64,000 bases of DNA from Clostridia bacterium (GTDB lineage Bacteria > Bacillota > Clostridia > Christensenellales > Borkfalkiaceae), in the NCBI GenBank assembly GCA_017504655.1, contig JAFVQT010000028.1, positions 1 through 64,000 on the forward strand, written 5' to 3'. A program made the translations under genes and the position numbers. The notes beneath the pieces are model-generated. The model searched no databases, was not told the DNA's origin, and saw only the letters and a program-made list of their open reading frames with translations. Every line of letters starts with the position of its first letter. Positions within the stretch are counted from its first letter, which is position 1. Below are positions 7,315 to 16,617 of the stretch, piece by piece.

Positions 7315-8910
7315 TTATTTAATTCTTTCGCTGTTTACAAGCTTGCCGATGTTCTTTTTGCGAAGCCTCAGCGTTTTGCCCTTCTTCTTCAAGAGGATTA
7401 AGACAATTACCAATGCGATGAGAGCTACTGCCGCAATTATTATGATAAGCATAGTAGAATATTTCATATATCCGACCTTTACAGAGTCCCACATATTATT
7501 GAGCTTTTTAAGGGTCTGGGTTTCAACGTGTTCCATAACTACGCACCTGTTCATAGTTTCGGGGGTTGGGTACATTGCAACAAGCTGACGGTTTAGAGAG
7601 TCGGTATAAATTATGCCGTCCCCCTCTATTTTATCACCGAAGAAATGCTTTACACTGTGTGTAAAAATCTCCGTTTCCTCGCACGCGATATTTCCGTCAT
7701 TATCCAAATAAGTCAGTCTATAAGCTAATAAATCGCCATTTTGCACTAAATTTTCTTGAAAATTCGGGTCGTTGCAAATATACACCTCTTCGTAGTAATT
7801 TCCGTTTGCATCTTGATACTCGGTTTCTTCATTGCAAGGTATTAAAGTTGTTAAACCGTAGCTCGAGCAAACGTAAGTGAACACGTCTTCGCCTACCATT
7901 GGTGAAGAGTAGCAAATATAATCGAGGTTTTCAATGGCGTTATCTTCACGATACATAAATTCAAGGAAGATTTGAGCAAGCTCTTTATTTGCACCCTTTG
8001 GCATAACCCAGCCGTCAAAGAAAAGGTTACTACCTTCTACCGGTACGACGTATTCAAGGTAGGTGCCTTCTTCCTCGGCAATATCCATTGCGTAAACAGC
8101 GTCACCGCTCCAGGCAAAGTTTATCCAAAGCTTGCCGGTTGCCATATCCTGCTTACCGCTATCTACCTCAAAGCCGTACAGATTTTGTCTTACTTCACTT
8201 AAAAATACTCTTGCATTTTCAATCGTTTGGTCAGAAAAATCGTTTAACAGGCTGCCGACCTCTTTGTTGTAGTTTTCAGAGTTTGGGTCAAGGGCTAAAA
8301 GCTTTTCTCTGTTAATATAGCCGAGAGCTAAAACATAGCTGTCCCTGACACTGTCTTTAATAGAAAACTTATATTTGTATTTGGGGTTGGTTACAACCGA
8401 CCAGCTTGAAACGTCATCGTACGCTACTTTTTCGGGATTGTAGGTAAAGCCCATTGTTCCCCAGTTGTAGCAGGTTGCGTAATCATACCAACCGTTTTCC
8501 TCGAATAAGTTTTCTATATAAGGAGCAAGGTTGTTGTTATAGTTTACCATTTTAGAGTGGTCAAACTTTTCGCACATGCCCTCTAATATCATCTTTTGAA
8601 TCATATATTCAGATGGGCAAACGAGGTCATAGCTATAAGTTCCGTCTTTCTTTTGGGTAAGCTTAAGCTCGTTGTACATGTTTTCGTTAGTGCCAAAGGT
8701 AGAGTAGTTTACCTTAACCGTTTTGCCGTAGGTTGCTTTATACCAGCTTTCAAATTCAGCAACCATATCGTAAACTTCCTCGTCACATGCTATATAATCT
8801 TCCCAGTTATAAACGTTTAAAACGAGCGAATCTTCTTTTTTGCAAGAGGTGAGCGGGAGAATTGTAAGCATTAAAATTCCGCATAAAAAGAGGGAAAATA
8901 ACTTTTTCAT
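7315..8910 (-). CDS. potD: Polyamine ABC transporter substrate-binding lipoprotein, extended
   Basis: A 531-residue PotD/PotF-family extracytoplasmic binding protein. The signal peptide ends in a good lipobox, LTSC with Cys23. The mature protein begins LNVYNWEDYI, the family hallmark, and later has CEKFDHS and WGTMGFTYN. PotD proteins are usually about 350 residues. This one has extra insertions and a C-terminal hydrophobic helix (about 486-508) followed by a lysine/arginine-rich tail, so it appears fixed to the membrane at both ends. It is last in the xre-potA-potB-potC-potD operon and abuts potC (its ATG overlaps the potC stop by one base). It should capture spermidine or putrescine; which one is not decidable here. 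Confidence 0.9.
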   Translation of the reverse strand: MKKLFSLFLCGILMLTILPLTSCKKEDSLVLNVYNWEDYIACDEEVYDMVAEFESWYKATYGKTVKVNYSTFGTNENMYNELKLTQKKDGTYSYDLVCPSEYMIQKMILEGMCEKFDHSKMVNYNNNLAPYIENLFEENGWYDYATCYNWGTMGFTYNPEKVAYDDVSSWSVVTNPKYKYKFSIKDSVRDSYVLALGYINREKLLALDPNSENYNKEVGSLLNDFSDQTIENARVFLSEVRQNLYGFEVDSGKQDMATGKLWINFAWSGDAVYAMDIAEEEGTYLEYVVPVEGSNLFFDGWVMPKGANKELAQIFLEFMYREDNAIENLDYICYSSPMVGEDVFTYVCSSYGLTTLIPCNEETEYQDANGNYYEEVYICNDPNFQENLVQNGDLLAYRLTYLDNDGNIACEETEIFTHSVKHFFGDKIEGDGIIYTDSLNRQLVAMYPTPETMNRCVVMEHVETQTLKKLNNMWDSVKVGYMKYSTMLIIIIAAVALIALVIVLILLKKKGKTLRLRKKNIGKLVNSERIK

Positions 8911-9713
8911 TATCTTTTACCTCCTTTTTTTGCTCCGTTATTTGCAAGCACATTTTTAACTATAAGCATTATTATAATAACTGCAAAGATTATGGTTGAC
9001 AGGGCTCTGAGAGCAGGAACGTCTGCGCTTCTTCCGCCCTTGGCGTACGCATCGAAAACAAAGGTAGATATAGTATTGAAGGTTGCGGGCTTTGTAAACG
9101 TGGTTATTATATAATCGTCTAAAGAAAGTGTAATAGCAATTAAAAAACCTGAGAATATGCCCGGAAGCACCTGAGGAATAATTACCTTGAAAAGTGCCTG
9201 AGTAGGGGTTGCGCCAAGGTCTAACGCAGCCTCGTAAAGGTTTTTATCCATTTGCTTTAGCTTTGGCGTTACGTTTAGCACGACAAATGGGAAGGTGAGT
9301 ATTACGTGACCTATAAGTAGAGAAACGTAGGTTCTTCCAAAAGCAAACATGGTGCATATAAGAGCGGTCGAAATAGCTGTTACTATTTCAGCGTTTATAA
9401 CGGGTATTTGAGTTACCGTATTCATTGCGTTTCTGACTCTTTTTCTTGAATAGAACATACCTATTGCACCCATCGTGCCGAGCACGGTAGACAGTATGCT
9501 TGATACAAAAGCAAGAATCAAGGTGTTTGCAACGGTAGTCATAAGCTCGTTGCTTGTAAAAAGCTGTTTATAAAGGTCAAAGGACCACTCATTAGACCAT
9601 TGCCCAACTACTTGTGAATTGTTAAAGCTATATACTGCAAGAAGAATGATTGGGGCGTACAGAAAGGCGATTACAAGCCAAATATAGCCTCTTTGGATAA
9701 ATTTCTTTACCAT
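8910..9713 (-). CDS. potC: Polyamine ABC transporter permease PotC
   Basis: A 267-residue inner-membrane permease of the binding-protein-dependent family with about six transmembrane helices. The cytoplasmic EAA loop that docks on the ATPase reads EAALDLGATPTQALFKV, and SLDDYIITTF is a typical PotC/YdcV segment. It forms the channel with PotB. Its start overlaps the potB stop by 7 bp and its stop overlaps the potD ATG by one base, so translation is likely coupled along the operon. The C-terminal half is normal in length. No odd features were seen. Confidence 0.92.
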   Translation of the reverse strand: MVKKFIQRGYIWLVIAFLYAPIILLAVYSFNNSQVVGQWSNEWSFDLYKQLFTSNELMTTVANTLILAFVSSILSTVLGTMGAIGMFYSRKRVRNAMNTVTQIPVINAEIVTAISTALICTMFAFGRTYVSLLIGHVILTFPFVVLNVTPKLKQMDKNLYEAALDLGATPTQALFKVIIPQVLPGIFSGFLIAITLSLDDYIITTFTKPATFNTISTFVFDAYAKGGRSADVPALRALSTIIFAVIIIMLIVKNVLANNGAKKGGKR

Positions 9714-10522
9714 AATCCGCCTCCTCTTGCATCTTGCGAGCCCTCCTCGGAGAATTTGCCCGAGATAAGCATAGTCGCAAATATGAATACGAGAAGAATC
9801 ATTGCAATAGCAGAGCCGGCGTTCCAGTTATACATCGTGCTAAACTGGTTTTCGATGAGCTTACCTATAATCGTTACGTTTCCGTTACCCAAGGTATCGG
9901 ATACTACGTAGCTTGTCATGGTAGGGAGCAAAATCATCGTGATTGCGCTTACTATTCCGGGCATAGAAAGTGGGATAGTAACCTTAAAAAGGGTTTGACT
10001 GCCACTTGCGCCGAGATCTGAGGATGCCTCTAAAATATTTTTGTCTAATTTTTGTAATACCGTGTAGATGGGAAGCACTGCAAACGGAAGATAATCGTAT
10101 ACCATACCGATAAGCGTGTTTATAAAGCTCGTTTTATTTGATTTGAACATGCCGATCGAAAAGAGCAATTCCTTCATTGCGGCAGTTCTTAAAACGAAGT
10201 TAATCCACATTGGGAGTATGAACAAAAGGAGCATAATTCCGTTTTTATTCATATCCGTTCTGGCAAGTATATAGGCCGTGGGATAAGCTATTAAAAGGCA
10301 TATAGCCGTAGTTAATATAGCAAGCGCAAGGCTTATAAACATAGCCGTCAGGTTGGCGTTGCTCGTAAAAAAGTCTATAAAGTTTATAAGGCTTAGCTTG
10401 CCGGTCAAAGGGTCGGTAAATGCGTAATAGATAATTAAAAGCAAGGGGAAAACAACGAACAGTGCCATAAACAGACCGTACGGTATTCCGAGATGCTTTC
10501 TCGAAAATTTAAGAGCTGTCAT
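9707..10522 (-). CDS. potB: Polyamine ABC transporter permease PotB
   Basis: A 271-residue permease with six predicted transmembrane helices. It carries the EAA-loop motif [17 protein letters not shown] near residue 165 and [10 protein letters not shown] after it, as in PotB/YdcU proteins. It pairs with PotC to form the translocation pore and contacts PotA at the membrane face. The ATG overlaps the potA stop by 4 bp. The C-terminus ends in a short soluble tail ([14 protein letters not shown]) that contains the ribosome site for potC. Confidence 0.92.
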   Translation of the reverse strand: MTALKFSRKHLGIPYGLFMALFVVFPLLLIIYYAFTDPLTGKLSLINFIDFFTSNANLTAMFISLALAILTTAICLLIAYPTAYILARTDMNKNGIMLLLFILPMWINFVLRTAAMKELLFSIGMFKSNKTSFINTLIGMVYDYLPFAVLPIYTVLQKLDKNILEASSDLGASGSQTLFKVTIPLSMPGIVSAITMILLPTMTSYVVSDTLGNGNVTIIGKLIENQFSTMYNWNAGSAIAMILLVFIFATMLISGKFSEEGSQDARGGGLW

Positions 10523-12024
10523 TTCTGGTTTACCGCCTTTAATTTAAGTTTAATCTTGTCTTTGGGGATTTTTACCGAAACTCTGTCGTTTTCGTTCCAT
10601 ACGTATTCGGTGTCGACGACGAAATCCTCTTCCTCTTCGTCGGTACGTATTATTATTTGATAGTGGTCGCCCTTATAAACTATAGAGATTATAGTTCCGC
10701 AAGCATCACCGTCCTCGTCGTTGTCGATAATTTCAATATCCTTAAGCCCTACCTCAACCTTAACGTCAACGTCGGTAAGGTCTATCTGCTCACCGTTTTC
10801 CAATACGAGATAGCCCTCGTCGTCAAGGTGAGAGTGCTCGTAAAGCTGGGTAACGTCACACTCAAACTCTCCGTCTGCAAAGCAAACTGTATTTCTCTTT
10901 GTAATATATCCGTCGTAACGGTTGCAGTCAAACTCCTTAGCCATTATGTGGATATCGTCGGGGCGAATATGTATAGAGCATCTTTCTCCCTCTTTTCTTT
11001 CAATGGTGTCTTGAATAACGACCTCGGTTTTGCCAACCTTAAAGGTCATTTCGTAGTGAACGCCTTTAAAAATCGAAGAGATGATAACTCCGTCTACCAT
11101 GCCCTTGCCCTCGTCAGCCAAAAATACGTCCTCGGGGCGGACTACGACGTCTACCTTTTCGTTTATTGGAAAATCGTCTACGCAGTCGAAGACCTTATTA
11201 ATAAATCTTACCTTTTTGTCGCCTACCATAGTGCCGGAGAAAATGTTGCTCTCGCCGATAAAGTCTGCAACGAAGGAGTTTTTAGGCTCGTTATAAATAT
11301 CCTTAGGTGTGCCGATTTGCTGAATATCTCCGTCCTTCATAACGACGATGGTATCACTCATCGTAAGAGCCTCCTCTTGATCGTGCGTTACGTATATAAA
11401 GGTTATACCGAGCTTTTGATGCATTTCCTTAAGCTCAAGCTGCATATCCTTTCTCATTTTAAGGTCAAGCGCGCCGAGTGGCTCGTCCAAAAGGAGAATT
11501 TCAGGCTCGTTTACAATAGCTCTAGCTATTGCAATACGCTGCTGTTGACCGCCCGAAAGAGTAGTGACGTCTCTTTTTTCAAACTCTTCAAGGTCAACGA
11601 GCTTTAATACTCTCGAAACCTTTGCGTCTATAACCTCTTTAGAGAGCCTTTCGACTCTTACTCTTTGCTTGCCCTTTTTGTCGACGTACGTGTTTTTAAA
11701 TCTCTTTAATTTAAGACCGTATGCGATATTGTCGTAAACGTTTAGGTGGGGGAAAAGCGCATAGCGTTGGAAAACCGTATTAATTGGACGCTCATACGGT
11801 GGCACGTTAGTTATATCCTTTCCGTTTAACAGTATCTGACCGCTGGTTGGCATTTCAAAGCCCGCAATCATTCTAAGTGTAGTAGATTTTCCACAACCCG
11901 ATGGGCCTAAAAGGGTTACGAATTCGCCCTTTCTTATATATAAATCCATTTTTTCAACGGCAGTTTGACCGTCGAAGATTTTTTCTACGCCCTTAAGCTC
12001 TATAATCTTTTCATTATTATCCAT
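10519..12024 (-). CDS. potA: Polyamine ABC transporter ATPase PotA with enlarged C-terminus
   Basis: An ATPase of 501 residues when started at the ATG at 12024, which follows AAGGAGAAG; a longer frame extends upstream but would overlap the regulator gene. Walker A is GPSGCGKST at 40-48, then the LSGGQQ signature, [11 protein letters not shown] Walker B and VTHDQEEAL switch. A lysine-rich insert lies between Walker A and the signature (around 110-135). The usual PotA is about 360-380 residues. Here the C-terminal part after about 240 seems to hold more than one TOBE-like beta unit: [14 protein letters not shown] and a second [15 protein letters not shown] with the same pattern. These domains normally gate or sense substrate. 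It energises import through PotBC. Confidence 0.92.
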   Translation of the reverse strand: MDNNEKIIELKGVEKIFDGQTAVEKMDLYIRKGEFVTLLGPSGCGKSTTLRMIAGFEMPTSGQILLNGKDITNVPPYERPINTVFQRYALFPHLNVYDNIAYGLKLKRFKNTYVDKKGKQRVRVERLSKEVIDAKVSRVLKLVDLEEFEKRDVTTLSGGQQQRIAIARAIVNEPEILLLDEPLGALDLKMRKDMQLELKEMHQKLGITFIYVTHDQEEALTMSDTIVVMKDGDIQQIGTPKDIYNEPKNSFVADFIGESNIFSGTMVGDKKVRFINKVFDCVDDFPINEKVDVVVRPEDVFLADEGKGMVDGVIISSIFKGVHYEMTFKVGKTEVVIQDTIERKEGERCSIHIRPDDIHIMAKEFDCNRYDGYITKRNTVCFADGEFECDVTQLYEHSHLDDEGYLVLENGEQIDLTDVDVKVEVGLKDIEIIDNDEDGDACGTIISIVYKGDHYQIIIRTDEEEEDFVVDTEYVWNENDRVSVKIPKDKIKLKLKAVNQK

Positions 12025-12041
12025 CGTACTTCTCCTTACGT

Positions 12042-12575
12042 TTAAAAGGTAGGTGGGGTGCTTACCCAAATAAATTTTGCAGGTCTGTCACCCGTGTTTT
12101 CCACGAAATGACTTTTGCTTGCTGTAAAGTAAAAGCTCTCGCCCTTTTGACATTTGTATTTTTTACTGCCTACGTGTACTATAACCGTACCCGATAAGAC
12201 GTATCCGAATTCTTCACCCTCGTGAGGGAAGTCGTTTTCAGTTTTGCCATGTGGTTTAAGCTCTACCGAAATGGGCTCCATCATATTCTTTTGTGCGTTT
12301 GTCACAAGCCACGAAAGGGTAAAATCATCTGTGTTTTTCTCAATAAAGTCATCGTGAGAAAAGACGATTTTTTCCTCTTGCTCCTCGGCAAAAAACTCTT
12401 TTAAATTTGTACCCAGCGCAGACAAAATGTCAATTAACGTTGCTATAGACGGACTTGTTAGGTCGTTTTCTAGCTGGCTTATGTAACCTTTCGTAAGCTC
12501 ACACCTATTTGCAAGCTCCTCTTGCGTTAAGCCGTATTGATACCTTAAAGCTCGTATCTTTTTACCTATTTGCAT
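12042..12575 (-). CDS. XRE-family regulator with C-terminal cupin
   Basis: A 177-residue regulator when started at the ATG at 12575, which has AAGGAGGG just upstream; an in-frame ATG further out would run into the leader without a ribosome site. Residues about 1-60 form an XRE helix-turn-helix ([20 protein letters not shown]). A cupin fold follows at about 105-175 ([20 protein letters not shown]). This architecture is that of PuuR-like regulators, where the cupin senses a small molecule. It is the first gene of the pot operon, 17 bp before potA, so it probably controls polyamine uptake and itself. The palindromes at 12679-12708 are candidate binding sites. Confidence 0.88.
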   Translation of the reverse strand: MQIGKKIRALRYQYGLTQEELANRCELTKGYISQLENDLTSPSIATLIDILSALGTNLKEFFAEEQEEKIVFSHDDFIEKNTDDFTLSWLVTNAQKNMMEPISVELKPHGKTENDFPHEGEEFGYVLSGTVIVHVGSKKYKCQKGESFYFTASKSHFVENTGDRPAKFIWVSTPPTF

Positions 12576-12678
12576 AACGCCCTCCTTAGAAAATAAAATC
12601 CCCCTAAAACAACGGCTTTGCCACATTTTATACTCTTATAAAAAGTAAAATCACGGGCTATCCGTAAGCATTTAGAGA

Positions 12679-12708
12679 GTTTAAACAAAAAGTTTAATAA
12701 AATTAAAC
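12679..12708. promoter_or_regulatory. Candidate operator for the XRE-cupin regulator
   Basis: Two related palindromes lie just downstream of the pot promoter start point: GTTTAAAC (12679-12686) and GTTTAAT-AAA-ATTAAAC (12692-12708). Both share the GTTTAA half-site. A repressor bound here would block transcription from the adjacent promoter. Confidence 0.5.
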
Positions 12709-12718
12709 CAGTGAGCAT

Positions 12719-12747
12719 ATTATATATATAATGAAAAATATTGTCAA
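12719..12747 (-). promoter_or_regulatory. Promoter of the xre-pot operon
   Basis: TTGACA (12747-12742), exactly 17 bp, then TATAAT (12724-12719) on the minus strand: both boxes match the sigma-A consensus. It leaves a leader of about 135 nt before the regulator ATG. The rest of the 12576-12908 gap is AT-rich and shows no gene. Confidence 0.85.
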
Positions 12748-12908
12748 TCATTTTAAGCAACATTTTCAACAATTTTTTCAAACGTGGAATATGCCTGAAT
12801 ATAGGTGAATAAAAATGATTAAGCAAAATCGCCAAAATACGACTTAATACACGTAAATAAGCCGTTTTTTAGCAGGTAAAAAATGTTAATATTATGGGGT
12901 GAAGACAA

Positions 12909-13664
12909 GTGATAAAAATTAAAAAGCCTTTAGCTGTGATTTTAGCCTTGAGCATTGCCGTTATATGCGCAATCGCATTAAAAGCAACGGGTGCATATAC
13001 CGTATACACCTTTTCGTCCGGTAAGAGAGATTTGCCAATTTACTGTGTGGATACAGACGAGAAAAGGCTTGCTATTTCCTTTGACTGCGCTTGGGGTACG
13101 GAATATACCGATAAGATACTCGACACACTTGATTTTTACAAGGTTAAGTGTACCTTTTTTATGACTCAGTTTTGGGTTGAAAAGAACCCCGATTGCGTAA
13201 AGAAGATATTTGAAAGGGGGCACGAAATCGGTACTCATTCAAAAACTCATCCGGATATGTCTAAGATGAGTAAACAAGAGATTGAAGGTGAGCTGTCAAG
13301 CTCGAAGGATGCTATTGAAAAAATTACGGGTAAGACCGTAGAGCTTTTCCGTCCGCCGTACGGAGATTATAACGACCTGCTTGTATCCACGGCAAGGGAA
13401 ATGGGGCTTTATACAATTCAATGGAGCGTGGACAGCTTGGATTGGAAGGATTTATCCGCAGACGAAATCGCTGCCAGAGTTTTAAAAAAAGCAAAGGAGG
13501 GGAGCATTATTCTATGCCATAATAACGGCTTGCATACTGCAGATTCCCTACCGTTGATTTTTTCGGCTTTGCAAGAAAAAGGGTTTGTTTTTGAACCTAT
13601 AGGCGCACTTATTTATAAGGAAAACTATACCGTTGATCACAGCGGTATGCAAATAAAAACCTAA
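12909..13664 (+). CDS. Polysaccharide deacetylase (NodB domain), PdaB-like
   Basis: A 251-residue protein starting at GTG after GGGGTGAAG. A hydrophobic N-terminal segment (about 7-27) is a signal peptide or membrane anchor. The NodB domain has the metal/catalytic motifs in order: SFDCAWGTEY (catalytic Asp), GTHSKTHPDM (two zinc histidines), RPPYGDYN, and a C-terminal LCHNNGLHT in place of the usual ILxHD..TV. The length and the motif SFDxAWG fit PdaA/PdaB-type peptidoglycan or spore-cortex deacetylases of spore formers. It would remove N-acetyl groups from cell-wall glycans outside the membrane. It begins a cluster with the SSB-like gene 10 bp downstream. Confidence 0.85.
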   Translation: MIKIKKPLAVILALSIAVICAIALKATGAYTVYTFSSGKRDLPIYCVDTDEKRLAISFDCAWGTEYTDKILDTLDFYKVKCTFFMTQFWVEKNPDCVKKIFERGHEIGTHSKTHPDMSKMSKQEIEGELSSSKDAIEKITGKTVELFRPPYGDYNDLLVSTAREMGLYTIQWSVDSLDWKDLSADEIAARVLKKAKEGSIILCHNNGLHTADSLPLIFSALQEKGFVFEPIGALIYKENYTVDHSGMQIKT

Positions 13665-13674
13665 GGAGAGATAA

Positions 13675-14370
13675 ATGATTAACGAAGAAAAGCAAAACAA
13701 CAGAGTATTTTTAAAGGGTACGGTATCGAGCGATGCGAGATTTTCACACGAGGTATACGGAGAGGGCTTTTATGAAATGGACGTTTCGGTAAAAAGACTG
13801 TCAGGTCAAGAGGACGTATTGCCCGTTACCGTTTCGGAAAGGCTTATCGAAAGCAACGGACTTAAAAGGGGCGCAACCGTTTGCGCAATAGGTCAATTCC
13901 GCAGCTATAATAAGCTTGTAGACGGTAAAAGCAAGCTTATGCTGACGGTGTTTGTAAGAGAGGTAGTCAAGGATAACGGTGTGAGAAATCCAAACAACAT
14001 AGTCTTATCGGGTTACATCTGCAAGCCACCCGTTTACAGAACAACACCCTTTTCGCGTGAAATTTCAGACGTGCTGATTGCGGTTAACAGAGCGTATAAT
14101 AAATCCGATTATATACCCTGTATCGCATGGGGAAGAAATGCTAAATTCGTTAAGAATCTTGCAGTCGGCGAGAGAATTGCCTTGGCAGGCAGAATTCAAA
14201 GCAGAGAGTACACTAAAAAGCTATCCGAAACGGAAACGAGGGTGATGACCGCTTACGAGGTGTCAATTTGCAAGCTTGCCGCAAAGGATAACGTGGATTG
14301 CTTTGATTTGGATGAGGAATTTGAGGGAAATTTACATTCTGATACAGATTTACTGACGGAAATCGTTTAG
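13675..14370 (+). CDS. Single-stranded-DNA-binding-like protein with two OB folds
   Basis: A 231-residue protein with two OB-fold halves. The first (about 8-100) contains VFLKGTVSSDARF and LPVTVSERL; the second (about 105-210) contains IVLSGYICKPPVYRTTP, DVLIAVNRAYNKSDYIPCIAWG and GERIALAGRIQSREY, the usual SSB segments. The C-terminus is acidic but lacks the classic DDDIPF tip. Bacterial SSB is normally one OB fold of 110-180 residues. Tandem SSB-like proteins of this kind occur beside ordinary ssb in Clostridia, so this is probably an accessory rather than the housekeeping copy. GGAGAG precedes the ATG. A terminator follows. Confidence 0.75.
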   Translation: MINEEKQNNRVFLKGTVSSDARFSHEVYGEGFYEMDVSVKRLSGQEDVLPVTVSERLIESNGLKRGATVCAIGQFRSYNKLVDGKSKLMLTVFVREVVKDNGVRNPNNIVLSGYICKPPVYRTTPFSREISDVLIAVNRAYNKSDYIPCIAWGRNAKFVKNLAVGERIALAGRIQSREYTKKLSETETRVMTAYEVSICKLAAKDNVDCFDLDEEFEGNLHSDTDLLTEIV

Positions 14371-14410
14371 AGCTCAAATGGGCTGAAGCAAAGTAAATAG
14401 CATGTTTAAC

Positions 14411-14443
14411 AAAGCACCTTTCAGGTGCTTTTATTATTTTTTT
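14411..14443 (+). terminator. Rho-independent terminator
   Basis: AAGCACCT-TTC-AGGTGCTT (14412-14430) is a perfect 8-bp hairpin followed by TTATTATTTTTTT. It ends the deacetylase/SSB-like transcript. Confidence 0.85.
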
Positions 14444-14553
14444 CGCAGGGATTTTATTTCTTCTTTCTTTCAGAAAAGTCGGTTGCCTTAAGATTAAGAT
14501 ATGCTTTTTTAGTGTTAATTTTGTAAAATTGCAACAAAAAGCAAATATATCTG

Positions 14554-14582
14554 TTGTAATTTCACCGTCAGTGTGCTATAAT
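14554..14582 (+). promoter_or_regulatory. Sigma-A-type promoter
   Basis: TTGTAA (14554-14559), 17 bp, TATAAT (14577-14582). It should drive the membrane protein gene at 14628 and probably the following nicotinate phosphoribosyltransferase. Confidence 0.75.
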
Positions 14583-14627
14583 AACTAACGAGTTCTCTAT
14601 GGAATAGAGAAATTTAGGAGGCTTGCA

Positions 14628-15104
14628 ATGAAAGAAACAAAACAAAGGCTTTTAAAGGGCTCGATAGTTCTTGCAATGGCAGTGGTTATTTCTGCGGTCG
14701 TCTTTTTTGTTTTGGCAATTTGTGACGTTTTACCTGCAAATCCCTTTAAGCTCGGCTTTGCAATTTTTGCTTTCGGCATAGGAGGTATATTTGCGCTTTA
14801 CGGCTTAGTGCTGAAGGGTGGCTACGAGCTTGCAACAGGCTATATTTTGATAGTGGTTGGCACGGTTATAGTCTTGATAGGTGTAATAAAATGGTATTTT
14901 ATACTGCTGATAGCACTTTCAATGCTCATTTTAGGTTTGCTTTTACTGATGCTTGTAAAATCTGACAGCCTCACGGTAGAGAGAACGGATGAAAATGTCG
15001 GTTTTAAGCCTTATTCGGAGGTTTTATCAGAGAAAAAGGCGCAAGACGCAATAAAAGAGGCTCAGCCTCTTCCCGAGCTTAAGGATTATTCTAAAGAGGA
15101 TTGA
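14628..15104 (+). CDS. Four-helix membrane protein of unknown function
   Basis: A 158-residue protein with four hydrophobic segments at about 9-34, 40-63, 67-88 and 89-112, then a charged cytoplasmic tail of some 45 residues with several acidic and lysine residues. I do not recognise a family. The ATG follows AGGAGG. Its stop is one base from the ATG of the nicotinate phosphoribosyltransferase gene, so the two are co-transcribed; that does not by itself imply a role in NAD metabolism. No catalytic motif is visible. Confidence 0.75.
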   Translation: MKETKQRLLKGSIVLAMAVVISAVVFFVLAICDVLPANPFKLGFAIFAFGIGGIFALYGLVLKGGYELATGYILIVVGTVIVLIGVIKWYFILLIALSMLILGLLLLMLVKSDSLTVERTDENVGFKPYSEVLSEKKAQDAIKEAQPLPELKDYSKED

Positions 15105-15105
15105 T

Positions 15106-16554
15106 ATGGAAAAAAGAAATCTTACCTTACTTACAGACTTATATGAGCTGACGATGATGAACGGTTATTTTGCAGAGGGTAAAACAGACGAGATAGCCGT
15201 ATTTGACGTGTTTTTCAGACGCAACAATTTAATAACCTACTCGCTTTTCGCAGGGCTTGAGCAAGCTATAGATTACGTTTTAAATCTCAAATTCGGAAAG
15301 GAAGAAATTGAGTATTTAAGGGGGCTCAATCTCTTTAGTGAGGAGTTTTTAAGCTATTTGGCTAATTTAAAATTTACGGGTGACATATACGCTGTGCCCG
15401 AGGGTACGGTAGTATTTCCCGGCGAGCCTATTTTAACTGTAAAAGCACCTGTAATGGAAGCTCAGCTTATAGAAACGGCTCTTTTGAATATTTTAAATCA
15501 TCAAACGCTTATCGCCAGCAAGGCGGCTAAAATTTGCGACTCTGCAAAGGGCGATACCGTTATGGAGTTCGGGCTTAGAAGAGCGCAAGGGCCGGATGCC
15601 GGCATTTACGGAACGAGAGCATCTATAATAGGCGGCTGTAATTCTACCTCGAACGTGCTTGCGGGCAAGATGTTCGACGTTAAGGTTGCAGGTACACATG
15701 CGCACAGCTGGGTAATGAATTTCCCAAGCGAATACGAGGCGTTTAAGGCTTATGCCAACGTTTACCCCGACGCTGTTATATTGTTAGTCGATACTTACGA
15801 TACATTAAATAGCGGTATTCCAAACGCTATAAAGGTATTTGACGAGATGGTAAAAGAGGGCAAGCGTCCCGTGGGTATTAGAATAGACTCGGGCGACCTT
15901 GCTTACCTTACTAAAAAGGCAAGGCAGATGCTTGACGATGCCGGCTACGACTACGTGAAAATTTGCGCATCGGGTGATTTAGACGAAAGGCTTGTTCAAA
16001 GCTTAAAGCTCCAAGGCGCAAAGATAGATACGTGGGGTATAGGAACTAAGCTTATAACGAGTGCCGATATGCCGTCGCTTGGCGGTGTTTATAAGCTTGC
16101 GGGCGTTGTGGAAGACGGACGTGTTATTCCTAAAATAAAGGTTTCGGACAACTCGGCAAAAATTACTAATCCGGGCTTTAAAACCTTTTACCGTATTTAC
16201 GATAAAAGAACGGGCAAGGCAGAGGCAGACCTCATCGCACTCAGGGGTGAGCAAATTGATTTTACAAAGCCGTTGACCTTGTATCATCCTATTGAAAGGT
16301 GGAAAAAGACGACTTATACAGACTATACCGTAAGAGAGCTTCCGATTTGCGTTGTCAGCAAAGGAAAGCCGGTTGCGGATATGCCGTCCGTAAAGGATAT
16401 AGCAAAATACGCTCAGGCTGAAATAAGTAGCTTTTGGGACGAGTACAAGCGTATAGACCAGCCTCAGATTTATAAGGTCGACTTGTCGGACGAGCTGTAT
16501 GAGCTCAAGCACGATATGTTAGAAAAAATCAGAAAGGGCGAAAAATTAAGTTAA
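15106..16554 (+). CDS. pncB: Nicotinate phosphoribosyltransferase
   Basis: A 482-residue enzyme of the NAD salvage pathway that joins nicotinate and PRPP to make nicotinate mononucleotide. The N-terminal LLTDLYELTMMNGYF is the family signature, and EFGLRRAQGPDAG, GTHAHSWVM (conserved phosphohistidine region) and RIDSGDLAYL follow in the expected order. Length matches the NAPRTase family of Firmicutes. It follows the membrane-protein gene by one base. In the 63 bp after its stop, TAAACG and CGTTTA form a small hairpin without a T run, so read-through into lspA is likely. Confidence 0.95.
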   Translation: MEKRNLTLLTDLYELTMMNGYFAEGKTDEIAVFDVFFRRNNLITYSLFAGLEQAIDYVLNLKFGKEEIEYLRGLNLFSEEFLSYLANLKFTGDIYAVPEGTVVFPGEPILTVKAPVMEAQLIETALLNILNHQTLIASKAAKICDSAKGDTVMEFGLRRAQGPDAGIYGTRASIIGGCNSTSNVLAGKMFDVKVAGTHAHSWVMNFPSEYEAFKAYANVYPDAVILLVDTYDTLNSGIPNAIKVFDEMVKEGKRPVGIRIDSGDLAYLTKKARQMLDDAGYDYVKICASGDLDERLVQSLKLQGAKIDTWGIGTKLITSADMPSLGGVYKLAGVVEDGRVIPKIKVSDNSAKITNPGFKTFYRIYDKRTGKAEADLIALRGEQIDFTKPLTLYHPIERWKKTTYTDYTVRELPICVVSKGKPVADMPSVKDIAKYAQAEISSFWDEYKRIDQPQIYKVDLSDELYELKHDMLEKIRKGEKLS

Positions 16555-16617
16555 AAGGTAAATAAACGGCTTGTAGCGCGTCGTTTATGTAAAATTAATA
16601 GGCTATTGGAGTAATTT

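Noticed and set aside
10657-11607. A 316-codon open frame antisense to potA
   Set aside because: It lies wholly within a clear ABC ATPase gene, has no ribosome site and no recognisable domain; codon structure follows potA.
16555-16617. Terminator between pncB and lspA
   Set aside because: TAAACG/CGTTTA can pair, but the stem is weak and no T run follows.
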